Both the position numbers and the translations under genes were made by a program. 33,800 nt of DNA from the NCBI GenBank assembly GCA_913063055.1, contig CAJXZK010000027.1:1-33800 (forward strand), written 5' to 3'. The DNA comes from an uncultured bacterium. Its GTDB lineage: Bacteria; Cyanobacteriota; Vampirovibrionia; Obscuribacterales; Obscuribacteraceae. This document shows positions 15,446 through 23,227 of this stretch, one piece after another. The notes below the pieces were generated by a model. That model saw nothing but the letters and a program-made list of their open reading frames with translations. It made no database searches and was not told where the DNA came from. How positions within the stretch are numbered: position 1 is the first letter of the stretch; every line of letters begins with the position of its first letter.

Positions 15446-16344
15446 AGGAAGACTTGATGGGAGTTGAGAGCTTTATGTCGCCATATCTACTTACTTGTCC
15501 TGATATAGCTGATTCTAAGGCCAAGACTCTTTTTGGTTTGGCGTTAGAGCATATGTCGGCTGAGAGACTTGATTTGGCATTAGTATGCTTCGGCCGAATT
15601 CAAAAGCTTTATCCCTTTATCTCTGAGGCTGATTACTATCTTGGTTACATCTATTTTTTAAAGAATGAGTATAAGAGCGCTATTCATGAGTTCAGCATTC
15701 GTCTAGCAAAGAGCACTGAATGTGCTTTTACTTCTTATTTTCGTGGGCTTTGCCGTGCGGAGCTTGGTTTGCACCAGGAGGCTTTGCGCGATTTTTCAGA
15801 TGCGATTGAATGCGACAAAGGTTTTTTCAGTGCTTATTTGTCACGGGGCGAGTTGCGTTCTGAGCTTCTTGATTTTGCTGGAGCGCTGGCAGATTTTAGC
15901 CGAGCAATTGAGCTTGACCCGGATTCTAGTGATGCTTGGTATGGTCGAGCTTTGGTCTATGATGACTACAATGAATGCAATTTGGCTTTGCGCGATTTCG
16001 ATCAGTCAATTAGGCTAGAGCCGAGAAATGCTGACGCCATCTGTGGTCGTGGATTGCTGCTGCTGCGGTTGGGACACGATTCATTTGCTTTGAGTGACTT
16101 TGATAGATGTTTAGAGATAGACCCATCTATAATTGAGGCATGGCTTGAGAAAACACGCATCCTTCGCAGTGCGGGAAAGTACCATGACGCTCTTCGTTGC
16201 ATAAATGATGCCATTAAGCAGGAGTCTTTGCCGGAGTTTTTGCAGGAGCGTGCTAGCCTAAACTTAGAGTTAGGAAATTCCGATAAGGCATATAGTGACT
16301 TTAGTCGCTTTGTTTCAGCGCGCCTTTCTGAAGAAAATCAATGA
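15442..16344 (+). CDS. TPR-repeat protein (copy 2)
   Basis: A 300-residue TPR protein, a clear full-length paralogue of the one at 7421-8314: both have YIYFLK, FRGLC, SDAWYGRAL/ADAWYSRAL, DPSxxEAWxEK and PEFLQERA at matching positions. About seven repeats, no signal peptide. ATG 15442 overlaps the WD40 stop (ATGA); ATG 15457 is an alternative with AAGGAAG upstream. Here TPR and WD40 genes are directly coupled, while the first copies are split between two operons, all under the same operator type. Probably a protein-binding adaptor; function unknown. Confidence 0.88.
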   Translation: MKEDLMGVESFMSPYLLTCPDIADSKAKTLFGLALEHMSAERLDLALVCFGRIQKLYPFISEADYYLGYIYFLKNEYKSAIHEFSIRLAKSTECAFTSYFRGLCRAELGLHQEALRDFSDAIECDKGFFSAYLSRGELRSELLDFAGALADFSRAIELDPDSSDAWYGRALVYDDYNECNLALRDFDQSIRLEPRNADAICGRGLLLLRLGHDSFALSDFDRCLEIDPSIIEAWLEKTRILRSAGKYHDALRCINDAIKQESLPEFLQERASLNLELGNSDKAYSDFSRFVSARLSEENQ

Positions 16345-16450
16345 TTTAGGCGATAGCATTTAGCAACTTTCTTGCCGCTACCAAATTGGAATCTTTCAAC
16401 GGAGGCAAGCTGTCTTTGATACAATTGCGCCTCCCTTGGAGAGGCGATTA

Positions 16451-17413
16451 ATGGTTCTCGTAGCTCGGCTGTTCGTGCATAATTTTCTACTGGCTAGTTT
16501 GATCTTTGCCAGCTCATATACTATTGCCAGTGCTCAGGCTGTTGGCAGCCATGTTGAATGTTCCCCGACTTCTATGCCAACCAGCTGGTGGCCTGGAACT
16601 GTCATTAAGGTAGATGCTGCTGGTAACTGCACAGTGAGGCTTGATCAAAGGGAAGGGTATGCCCCCAATGAAGAGTATTTTGTGCCAAAAAAATGGGTGC
16701 GAGCGGCTGCTGCTCCGGCTAAGGCCGAAGATGCCACTGCTGCAAACAATCCGATAAATAGTGCTCCTAGCGGAAACTTTAACGCTACCGCTGCGACGAC
16801 TGGCAATGCCGCGCAAAGAGCTGGAGATTTTGCTGTTGGCGCAAGAGTGCGTGCCAACAGTATTCACACGCCTGGTGAGGCACACTGGCACAACGGCACA
16901 ATTGCACGTATGATTTCTCCCGGATTGTATGCCGTGCATTTTGACCACAATGGTCTTACTCTTGTGGTTAAACAAGAGTGGATCAAGGCTGGTACTGGAG
17001 CACCAACTGCAGTGCCTAGTTCGGGTAATGGAGACATCGGCAATCCGAACCCTTCTGCTCCAGATGCCGCCCAGGGAAAGCCTCCGGTTGATCCGTCTAA
17101 GGGTAAAGGAGCGCCTCCAGATGGTTTGTATCAGTGCAATATGATTTCTGGTGGAATGTACATTCACATCGGTACCTTGGAAATTCGTGGTGGCACTTAC
17201 AAAGGCTTAAACCAGGGAGCTGCCTCTCATCCGTTTAGCGTAGATGGTGCTGGAAACATGAGTTTGAGCCACGGATTGGCTGGTATGCCTGATGGCTTTA
17301 CGCTAAAGAGTGTTAGTTATGTAGGCGCCGATCACGTCGGTCGTCCGTTGATTAAGATTCGATATATTGGTGCTTCTAACGCTCACGACACCATCGACGC
17401 TGTACGGGAGTAG
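16451..17413 (+). CDS. Secreted protein with two Tudor-like domains
   Basis: A 320-residue exported protein. Residues 1-30 form a signal peptide (hydrophobic core LLASLIFASSYTIASAQA). Two related beta-barrel-like segments follow: WWPGTVIKVDAAGNCTVRLD with YFVPKKWVR near 38-78, and HWHNGTIARMISPGLYAVHF with VVKQEWIK near 145-180. They are separated by an Ala/Asn/Pro-rich linker, with a second linker near 185-220. A C-terminal domain begins DGLYQCNMISGG. ATG 16451 has GGAGAGG 6-12 bases upstream and starts the signal peptide; TTG 16436 is less likely. Such domains usually bind peptides or polymers; the target is unknown. No Zur-type operator precedes it. Confidence 0.8.
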   Translation: MVLVARLFVHNFLLASLIFASSYTIASAQAVGSHVECSPTSMPTSWWPGTVIKVDAAGNCTVRLDQREGYAPNEEYFVPKKWVRAAAAPAKAEDATAANNPINSAPSGNFNATAATTGNAAQRAGDFAVGARVRANSIHTPGEAHWHNGTIARMISPGLYAVHFDHNGLTLVVKQEWIKAGTGAPTAVPSSGNGDIGNPNPSAPDAAQGKPPVDPSKGKGAPPDGLYQCNMISGGMYIHIGTLEIRGGTYKGLNQGAASHPFSVDGAGNMSLSHGLAGMPDGFTLKSVSYVGADHVGRPLIKIRYIGASNAHDTIDAVRE

Positions 17414-17558
17414 TTTGAGCGAATCTAGTCTTGTTTAGCGACTGTTCAAATCTGTATTTACTAATTTGTATAGTTGAGCTGGTGCAATTTTTTATGAGCA
17501 AGAAGTCTTTGCTTGTAGACGTAGAGGTATTGTCTCTTTTCCTGGCAAACCGGGTTGG

Positions 17559-17592
17559 GAAGGCTGGGCAGAAGTAAATCCGCCCAGCCTTC
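17559..17592. terminator. Strong hairpin between convergent genes
   Basis: GAAGGCTGGGC (17559-17569) and GCCCAGCCTTC (17582-17592) form an 11-bp perfect stem with a 12-base loop. It lies 9 bp past the stop of the minus-strand operon (17601) and 146 bp past the plus-strand secreted-protein gene. U-tracts are poor on both sides, so termination is likely but not textbook. Confidence 0.6.
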
Positions 17593-17600
17593 TAATACTT

Positions 17601-18077
17601 TCAGAGCACGCTAAAGGCATCCTCGCGACGTTTTGTCGTCCATTTGTCAACTTCGACGAAGAAAGCTTCGACTGCGCCAGCAAGCTTTGTATTGGCGTCG
17701 GCCAGTGGCGGAGAAGAAAGCACAGTCGAAAGTTCTGCTGAAGCGTTGCGATAGGCCTGAAACGAATTGACAGAGCGCTCTCGATATTCGTCGTAAGCCA
17801 TCAGAAGATCTGGTACTTTCTTCGCTCGACCATAGCGTTCCGCCGAAAACCAGATCGAAAGATTGATGGCAAAGGCAACCCGATAGTCGCATTGCATTTC
17901 GGCGAATAACTTTGTCAACCGAAAGTAGGCAGCGATTTTTTCTTTGCCTTCGGTTGGCTGCGCCGCCACAAAAGCAAGCTCAATGCCTTCAAGAACTGCT
18001 TCAAGCTGCACTCTGGCGATGCACACCGGACAGGTGTCTTCTTCTCCAGTAAACGCTTGAGGAATGAAATTGATCAT
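17601..18077 (-). CDS. Unknown CxxC protein, last gene of ZIP operon
   Basis: A 158-residue soluble, mostly helical protein. The only strong motif is the early EEDTCPVCIARVQLEAVLEG (CPVC), plus one further Cys (EMQCDYR). I do not recognise the family. ATG 18077 is chosen because AGGAGA lies 7-12 bases upstream; the frame is open further to 18113. It is 55 bp behind the FAD oxidoreductase and closes the GC-rich operon ZIP, GTPase, oxidoreductase, CxxC protein. The CPVC pair may hold a metal or act in thiol exchange. Codon use is more GC-rich than in the genes before 17414. Confidence 0.72.
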   Translation of the reverse strand: MINFIPQAFTGEEDTCPVCIARVQLEAVLEGIELAFVAAQPTEGKEKIAAYFRLTKLFAEMQCDYRVAFAINLSIWFSAERYGRAKKVPDLLMAYDEYRERSVNSFQAYRNASAELSTVLSSPPLADANTKLAGAVEAFFVEVDKWTTKRREDAFSVL

Positions 18078-18132
18078 GATTGTATTCTCCTGTTTCAAGG
18101 GCCACAGGAGCATTCCTATAGCCCTCTATTGG

Positions 18133-19308
18133 TTACATTTTGTGTAGGCGCCAAATCCGCTCAGCGGCAAGCTTGGCTCCGATGATGTTTCTTGCCGCTG
18201 GCCCAAGCTCTAGTTCAGCCAAAGCACCAGTGACAAAGATGCGTGGATGACCCCAACGCAGCAAAGGATCCACCAACGGATAACCGCCTTGATGAACCGG
18301 AAGATTGAGATTGAGAGCCGTGTAGTCGAGCCACGCTCCTCCAGGTCTGCTTTTTTCAAAACCGGTGGCGAGAATGACTCGGTCGCACTCAACCTTCTTG
18401 CCGTTGCTCAGATGAATAGTGGCTTTGCCGCTGTAAGAGCTTACCCGTTGAACAGACCCTAAGGTTTGCACCACTCGACCAGTTTCGATCGCGGTTGCTA
18501 GCTTTTCTTGAGCGTCTTGGGGCGCTGTGCCTTTGTGCCTAGCTTTATCAATGACACGCCTTCTTTCGTCGGGGTCGCTAATTTGGCTGAAGCCTTCCAT
18601 GCATTCAGGACCCAACCAACATGGATCGAAATCCAGGTTGTTAGTCGGTATTACATTACGGCAGACAAGGATGACTGGCTGTTCGTAACGCCCTAGCTTG
18701 GTTGCCAGGTGTGCTGCTGTTATGCCACCGCCAACAATGGCTACTCGGTCGCGCCCGCTGTAGTCATTGAGATTGAAATCAGAGGCAAAGACGTGCTTCA
18801 CCTCGATTCCCTTCGATCTCAGCTTGTATGCCCAAGCAGGCATCAACGGTGACTCTGATTGCCCGAGAGCAAGAATCACTCGTCTGGTCTCGAAGGTGCC
18901 GACATTGGTCTCAATGGCCAGACCCTCTGCAGTCTCGCGAATAGCAGAGGCTCGTGCCTGATGAAACATTCTCTTCAATCCAAATTGATTTACCAGGTAA
19001 CTGATATGGTTGTTGAAGAGCTCGAGAGTCGGGCGCCGAGAATCACCCAAGGTCATCGTCCGGGGCTTGACGGAGGGCAGATTAGCGTAGTTGTCCAGGG
19101 CGTTGGGATGCAACCCTAGATGATGTTTACCCGGTGAACGCAAGAACACCATGCCGGTGTTCTTGGTGGTCTGTTTCCACAGAGAGCAGGGCTCCTCATG
19201 GGGGTCGAGCACAGCTACCTTGTCGAAGCGGTAACCGAGAGCCGTGGTGAGGAAGTTGGCAAGGAAGGTTCCGTGAATTCCTCCTCCGATGATAATCCAG
19301 TCGTACAT
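18133..19308 (-). CDS. FAD/NAD(P)-dependent oxidoreductase (copy 2)
   Basis: A 391-residue flavoprotein, paralogue of 10320-11546. The FAD motif WIIIGGGIHGTFLAN (GGGxxG at 8-13), NTGMVFLRSPGKHH near 50, the second nucleotide motif VAIVGGGITAAHLATKLG near 187 and ATGFEKSRPGG near 305 are all present. DPCWLGPECM and LAELELGPAARNIIGAKLAAER match the first copy. ATG 19308 has AAGGT about 8-12 bases upstream. It lies 53 bp behind the His-rich GTPase in the ZIP operon. That two paralogues both sit with COG0523 and transporter genes suggests a shared metal-linked reaction; the substrate is unknown. Confidence 0.87.
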   Translation of the reverse strand: MYDWIIIGGGIHGTFLANFLTTALGYRFDKVAVLDPHEEPCSLWKQTTKNTGMVFLRSPGKHHLGLHPNALDNYANLPSVKPRTMTLGDSRRPTLELFNNHISYLVNQFGLKRMFHQARASAIRETAEGLAIETNVGTFETRRVILALGQSESPLMPAWAYKLRSKGIEVKHVFASDFNLNDYSGRDRVAIVGGGITAAHLATKLGRYEQPVILVCRNVIPTNNLDFDPCWLGPECMEGFSQISDPDERRRVIDKARHKGTAPQDAQEKLATAIETGRVVQTLGSVQRVSSYSGKATIHLSNGKKVECDRVILATGFEKSRPGGAWLDYTALNLNLPVHQGGYPLVDPLLRWGHPRIFVTGALAELELGPAARNIIGAKLAAERIWRLHKM

Positions 19309-19361
19309 AGGTTTGACCTTACTTAGTTGTGAATGATTGATCGAGCTTGGAACGTGATTGG

Positions 19362-20480
19362 TTACGCCTGGATGGCGCAGCCCTTGAACCCAGCCAGAAG
19401 CTCGTCGCGCTTGAGGTCTTTGCCGATGAAGACAATCTTGCTCAGGCGTTCGCCTTCTTTCCAGGCACTGCCGCTGGTGACTTCCACCACGCGATGAACG
19501 GTCTGAAGGATCGTTTTATTGGTCTCGCTGGCGATGCTGAGAATGCCCTTGCAGCGATAGAGCCGGTCGCCGTTGTTCTGAATCAGCTGGCCGAACCAGG
19601 TGTTGAAGCGGGCTTTGTCGATGTCACCGCTCAGGACGCAGCCAACTGATTGCACGTCGTCGTCGTGATGATGCGAGTGCAGATGCCCGTGATCGTGGTC
19701 GTGTGCATGATCGTGATTGTCATGCTGATGCCCGTGATCGTGGTCGTGTGCATGATCGTGATTGTCATGCTGATGCCCGTGATCGTGATCGCAGGTCTCG
19801 CCATTGTGGTCATGTCCGCAGCCTTCATGGTCGTGGCCGTGCTCGTCATGGTCTTCGCCGACTGCTTCGCTCGAGAAGGCGTGCTGATCGAGAATTGCAG
19901 CGAGTGCAATATTGCTACGCTCGGTTCTGTGAATGACAGCAAGGCCGTTCAAGCTGCGTAGCTTGGTGACAACCGCTTCGGCTTCATCGGTGGTGACAAG
20001 GTCAAGCTTGTTGAGAATGAGGATGTCGGCAAAAGCCACTTGCTCTTTGCATTCGATGTGCTCGATGTGTTCACCGATGTGCTTGGCGTCGATGGTCGTG
20101 ACTACAGCATCGAGAGCGAATGCTTCGGCGATGTCTTCATTGACCATGAAGGTCTGAACAACCGGTGCGGGGTTGGCAACGCCAGTGGTCTCGATGATAA
20201 CGTAGTCGAATTCACTGCGACGGGCAATCAGTTCCGTCAGTGTGCGCACCAGGTCTCCGTTGATGGTGCAGCACAGGCAGCCGTTGCTCATTTTGAAAAT
20301 GGTCTGATTGCTTTCGACCAACAGAGCATCGTCGATGCTGACTTCACCGAATTCGTTCTCGATGATCGCTATGCGTTTCCCATGGGCACCGTTGAGCAGG
20401 TGATTGAGCAAGGTTGTTTTGCCCGAGCCGAGGAAACCAGTGACGATAGTCACCGGGATGCGAGTGGTTTGAGTGATCAT
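19362..20480 (-). CDS. COG0523 GTPase with His-rich metal-binding loop
   Basis: A 372-residue G3E GTPase. GFLGSGKTT is at 15-23, ENEFGE at 41-46, GCLCC at 67-71 (C68, C70, C71) and NKLDLV near 154. A long loop rich in His and Asp (about residues 208-278, with HGHDHEGCGHDH and repeated HDHDHGHQHDNHD) precedes the CobW C-terminal domain, which includes GILSIASETNKTILQTVH. The loop typically stores or captures metal. The N-terminal half is closest in layout to the GTPase at 230 but lacks its long insert. AAAGGAAAA precedes the ATG closely. It is 74 bp behind the ZIP gene, so it may receive imported metal. No Zur-type operator is seen. Confidence 0.94.
   Translation of the reverse strand: MITQTTRIPVTIVTGFLGSGKTTLLNHLLNGAHGKRIAIIENEFGEVSIDDALLVESNQTIFKMSNGCLCCTINGDLVRTLTELIARRSEFDYVIIETTGVANPAPVVQTFMVNEDIAEAFALDAVVTTIDAKHIGEHIEHIECKEQVAFADILILNKLDLVTTDEAEAVVTKLRSLNGLAVIHRTERSNIALAAILDQHAFSSEAVGEDHDEHGHDHEGCGHDHNGETCDHDHGHQHDNHDHAHDHDHGHQHDNHDHAHDHDHGHLHSHHHDDDVQSVGCVLSGDIDKARFNTWFGQLIQNNGDRLYRCKGILSIASETNKTILQTVHRVVEVTSGSAWKEGERLSKIVFIGKDLKRDELLAGFKGCAIQA
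19682..19787 (-). repeat. 45-bp tandem repeat encoding the His/Asp loop
   Basis: A 45-bp unit starts at 19682 and repeats exactly at 19727; a third partial copy (16 bases) starts at 19772. It lies inside the GTPase gene and encodes two identical 15-residue blocks of the loop (about residues 231-266). The exact DNA identity indicates recent duplication and possible copy-number variation. Confidence 0.92.
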
Positions 20481-20554
20481 AGTTTTCCTTTTGCTGTAAG
20501 TTGTGAACGGAAGTGCGGTAGCGCTTGCCCTGGCTTGATGCTAGGCAGAGGGCA

Positions 20555-21505
20555 CTATTCGATCAGCAAGATCAGCGCCATCAGTGCCACACCAAGAAGG
20601 GTCATGGTGAAATAAGCAGCTTTCTGTTTGCTGGTGCCCTGCATGCGAATCTGCGGCAGAAGCCCAGTCGCTGCAAGATAGAGAATTGCACCGGCTGCAA
20701 ACGGAGTAGCAATCGACGAGAAACCAGGCAGAGCGCTGCCCAGAGTGAATGCAAGCGCGACACCGACGACGTTGACCATGGCGGAGGCGAAGTTGAGCAA
20801 CAAGGCTTTCTTTCTCGAGAAGCCAGCGTGCCTCATAACTGCATAGTCACCCAGTTCCATCGGCACTTCGTGCAAGAAGATAGCAATAGTGGTGGCAATG
20901 CCTGCAGGGATGCTGACGAGGAAGGCCGCACCGATGACGAGGCCGTCGAGGAAGTTCTCCAGCCCATCGCTGAGCATAACCAGATAGCCGAGAGGCTTGA
21001 CGCATTCATCGTCTTTGTGGGTCCGCGTCAGCAGGGCAAGATCCAGGCCGAAAAGAGCGAGGAAACCTGCCAGCAACAGCGCGAAGATGGACAGCGAGGT
21101 GTGATCGTGACCGGCGTGCGCATCATGGTCGTGACCAGCGTGGTCGTGCTCGTCCTTGGCGGGGGCAGCATCGTGGTCGTGCTCGTCCTTGTGGGCGGCA
21201 GCGTCGTGGTCATGGTCGTGATCTGCGTGATCAACGTGCTCTGGTGCTTCGACTTTCACGGCAGTGTCAGTCGGCTTTGGTTGCACCACCTGAACAATGG
21301 CGGGCGGATTGTGCTTGGCGTTCTCGAGTGAGTGAGGCAAGAGGTGCAAGAGAGCGTTGCCGAGCATCGCACCAGCCGCCAGGCTGAGAAGCAGATTGAT
21401 GACTTTCTTGAGTCTGTCTCCGGTGAGCGAGAATGTTGCCACACCGATGAATGAGACAGCGCTCACGGCCAGTGCCGCAAGCAAGGCGATTGCGAGGTTT
21501 TCCAT
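20555..21505 (-). CDS. ZIP-family metal transporter
   Basis: A 316-residue inner-membrane protein with about eight segments. The first three helices (1-75) include GAMLGNALLHLLPHS. A cytosolic loop of about 55 residues rich in HDHD and KDEHDH follows, then helix 4 with DGLENFLDGLVIG and helix 5 with HEVPMELGDYAV. The HEVPxELGD motif is diagnostic. In helix 4 the usual HNxxDG reads ENFLDG: the metal-site His is Glu. AAGGAA lies about 8-13 bases before the ATG. First gene of the GC-rich operon, probably taking up Zn2+ or another divalent metal. The His-to-Glu change might alter selectivity. Confidence 0.92.
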   Translation of the reverse strand: MENLAIALLAALAVSAVSFIGVATFSLTGDRLKKVINLLLSLAAGAMLGNALLHLLPHSLENAKHNPPAIVQVVQPKPTDTAVKVEAPEHVDHADHDHDHDAAAHKDEHDHDAAPAKDEHDHAGHDHDAHAGHDHTSLSIFALLLAGFLALFGLDLALLTRTHKDDECVKPLGYLVMLSDGLENFLDGLVIGAAFLVSIPAGIATTIAIFLHEVPMELGDYAVMRHAGFSRKKALLLNFASAMVNVVGVALAFTLGSALPGFSSIATPFAAGAILYLAATGLLPQIRMQGTSKQKAAYFTMTLLGVALMALILLIE

Positions 21506-21589
21506 TGGATAGTTCCTTGGTATGTTGAAATCAGCTCAAACAGCTTCTTGGGGCTTTTGTTGGCTCCAGGTCTGGCTGATTTGGTTTTA

Positions 21590-21618
21590 GAGAAAAGAAA
21601 AAGCGACTACTTTCGCTT
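21590..21618 (-). terminator. Rho-independent terminator after BT1-type transporter
   Basis: On the minus strand the stem AAGCGA-AAGTAG-TCGCTT (21618 down to 21601) is followed by a T-rich run, TTTCTTTTCT. The first arm overlaps the transporter stop codon (21617-21619). It would separate this gene from the downstream ZIP operon. Confidence 0.7.
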
Positions 21619-22882
21619 ATGGTTTCGCTGGCTCTAAATGCTGGTCTGCTTCAGGTAGAAGCGGAATTAGCAACCAACAAGCGAGGGTGGTGATAGCGCT
21701 GACCACAATAAGCGGTGCAAAGCCATCTTTGAAAACGAAGGTGTAGAGCGAAGCACCAACGTTGATTGAGATTTGTTCAGCAATGTTGTAAGCAGCCACT
21801 AGTATGGCGATGGTGGTGCTTTCAAACTTCTTCGGGCTAACATCGGCTGCTAGTCCGTATACCAGAAGGATAGCAAGCATCTCTGCGAATCCACGAAGAA
21901 GCTCCAAGCACACTGCTGAAATCTGTGAACCGAGCAGCAGATAGGCTAAGGTACTTGTTGTCCCAACAATTACTGCAATCTTGGCTTGCTTTCGAGGAGT
22001 GGCCTTCTTGTCTAAGACCTTCCTGTAGAAAATGGCTCCAGCAATCATACCTAGCGAGAACAAGGCTCCGAGTTGTCCGATGAACACTTGGTCAAAGCCT
22101 AGGTCTTTGGTCTGGTGGAAGTAGAGAGGTGTGCCAAATCCCGGGCTAAAGCTCCAGCAGCACATGAAAAGGGCGACATAGAGCAGCTTGCGAAACTTGG
22201 CTGGAGCTAAGGATGCGCGCAGTGCTTGCAGTGAGGGAACTGTTATTTTCGACTTTTCTTCTTGTACTAGAAACCAAGACGCTGCGGCGGTGATTAGGCA
22301 AGGTACGGCCGCAATAATTGCAGCGACTGATAGCGCCTGGCTTGGTAGTAGATGGCCACAGAGGTAACCACCTAAGAGAAATGAGCCAATGTTGGCGCTG
22401 TAATAGCTCACTGCTTGCAGAGACTGAAACTTGCGGGTTTCTGCATCCGGGCGACCGACCTCTAAGGTGAGGCCGCAGATAATGGCAGTGCCAGCCGCCA
22501 TTCCTGTGGCTGTCAGAAAAAGCGCTGCTATCAGGAGGTTGAGCGATTGCGTTGCGGCTGATGCTAGGTAACAGATACTGCTCAGGCCGTAGAAAAGCGT
22601 GAGGTAAGACTTGCGTCTGTAACCAGCTAAGGGCAACGAGTCACTCAAGATGGCGAAGATTGGCTTGACCATCCAGGGAATCATCAAGATTGATAGCAGA
22701 GCTGCCACCTGCGCTGCGTTCATAGAAAGAGTCTTGAGCATGTAGTACTCAAGAGGCTGTGCCACCAGGCAGAAATGCTGGGCAACACCTTGAGTTAGGT
22801 AGGCAATAACTATGTAGACAAGAAAAGCTTCTTTCGAAATTGTAGGAGAGTTACCGGAAGTTTTTTCTGAGTTCGATTTCAT
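21617..22882 (-). CDS. Folate/biopterin (BT1-like) major facilitator transporter
   Basis: A 421-residue inner-membrane protein with about twelve hydrophobic segments. The BT1 signature is seen in QPLEYYMLKTLSMNAAQVA, then WMVKPIFAILSDSLPLAGYRRKSYL near residues 70-95; this family transports folates or pterins in cyanobacteria, plants and Leishmania. ATG start without a clear ribosome binding site. The 5' gap contains two Fur-type palindromes (23144, 23212), over 250 bp away, so control is unsure. If zinc-controlled, pterin uptake could bypass zinc-dependent GTP cyclohydrolase FolE, which is a guess. A generic MFS carrier is the alternative. Confidence 0.83.
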   Translation of the reverse strand: MKSNSEKTSGNSPTISKEAFLVYIVIAYLTQGVAQHFCLVAQPLEYYMLKTLSMNAAQVAALLSILMIPWMVKPIFAILSDSLPLAGYRRKSYLTLFYGLSSICYLASAATQSLNLLIAALFLTATGMAAGTAIICGLTLEVGRPDAETRKFQSLQAVSYYSANIGSFLLGGYLCGHLLPSQALSVAAIIAAVPCLITAAASWFLVQEEKSKITVPSLQALRASLAPAKFRKLLYVALFMCCWSFSPGFGTPLYFHQTKDLGFDQVFIGQLGALFSLGMIAGAIFYRKVLDKKATPRKQAKIAVIVGTTSTLAYLLLGSQISAVCLELLRGFAEMLAILLVYGLAADVSPKKFESTTIAILVAAYNIAEQISINVGASLYTFVFKDGFAPLIVVSAITTLACWLLIPLLPEADQHLEPAKP

Positions 22883-23143
22883 ACATGGCTATTTCTGTTA
22901 GATGGTTTCAAATATAGACTCGGTGGAGTCTTCGAAATCGCTAAATCGGTTGCTATTGGTTTGTTTGGTGTTTTGTCTTTTCGAAAAATTTATTGCTGAT
23001 TGTGCCCTGAGCTTAGATTGTTTTGGGCGGTTCTGCAATGACGATTGAAGCCCCGTCGAACTAATCAATGCCTGAATTTCCTCGCAAGTAGTGCCTATTT
23101 TTGGGGTATGTACAGGTATTGTAATAAGGCGATATTCAAGAAA

Positions 23144-23158
23144 TGACAATCGTTTTCA
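23144..23158. promoter_or_regulatory. 7-1-7 Fur-type palindrome
   Basis: TGACAATCGTTTTCA, with one mismatched and one G-T pair, continues symmetrically to 23141-23161 (AAA and TTT flanks). The 1-base centre differs from the 2-base centre of all other operators here, so it may belong to another Fur-family member or be a weaker Zur site. Confidence 0.5.
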
Positions 23159-23211
23159 TTTCTATTTTGTCTATTGGGGAAAAGAAGGCAAAGTCGCAAT
23201 CAAAACCTTAT

Positions 23212-23227
23212 TGATAGTTTATTATCA
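23212..23227. promoter_or_regulatory. Zur-type operator, site 9
   Basis: TGATAGTTTATTATCA fits the 7-2-7 pattern with one G-T mismatch. It is 127 bp before the MerC-like gene and outside the main island, which supports a regulon larger than one cluster. Confidence 0.75.

Noticed and set aside
19650..20615. Plus-strand frames opposite the His-rich GTPase and ZIP genes
   Set aside because: Mirror images of His/Asp-rich codons (Val/Met-rich translations); the minus-strand genes have clear family motifs.
22898..23149. 83-codon minus-strand frame in the 472-bp gap
   Set aside because: Low-complexity polar translation, no ribosome binding site, overlaps the 7-1-7 palindrome.
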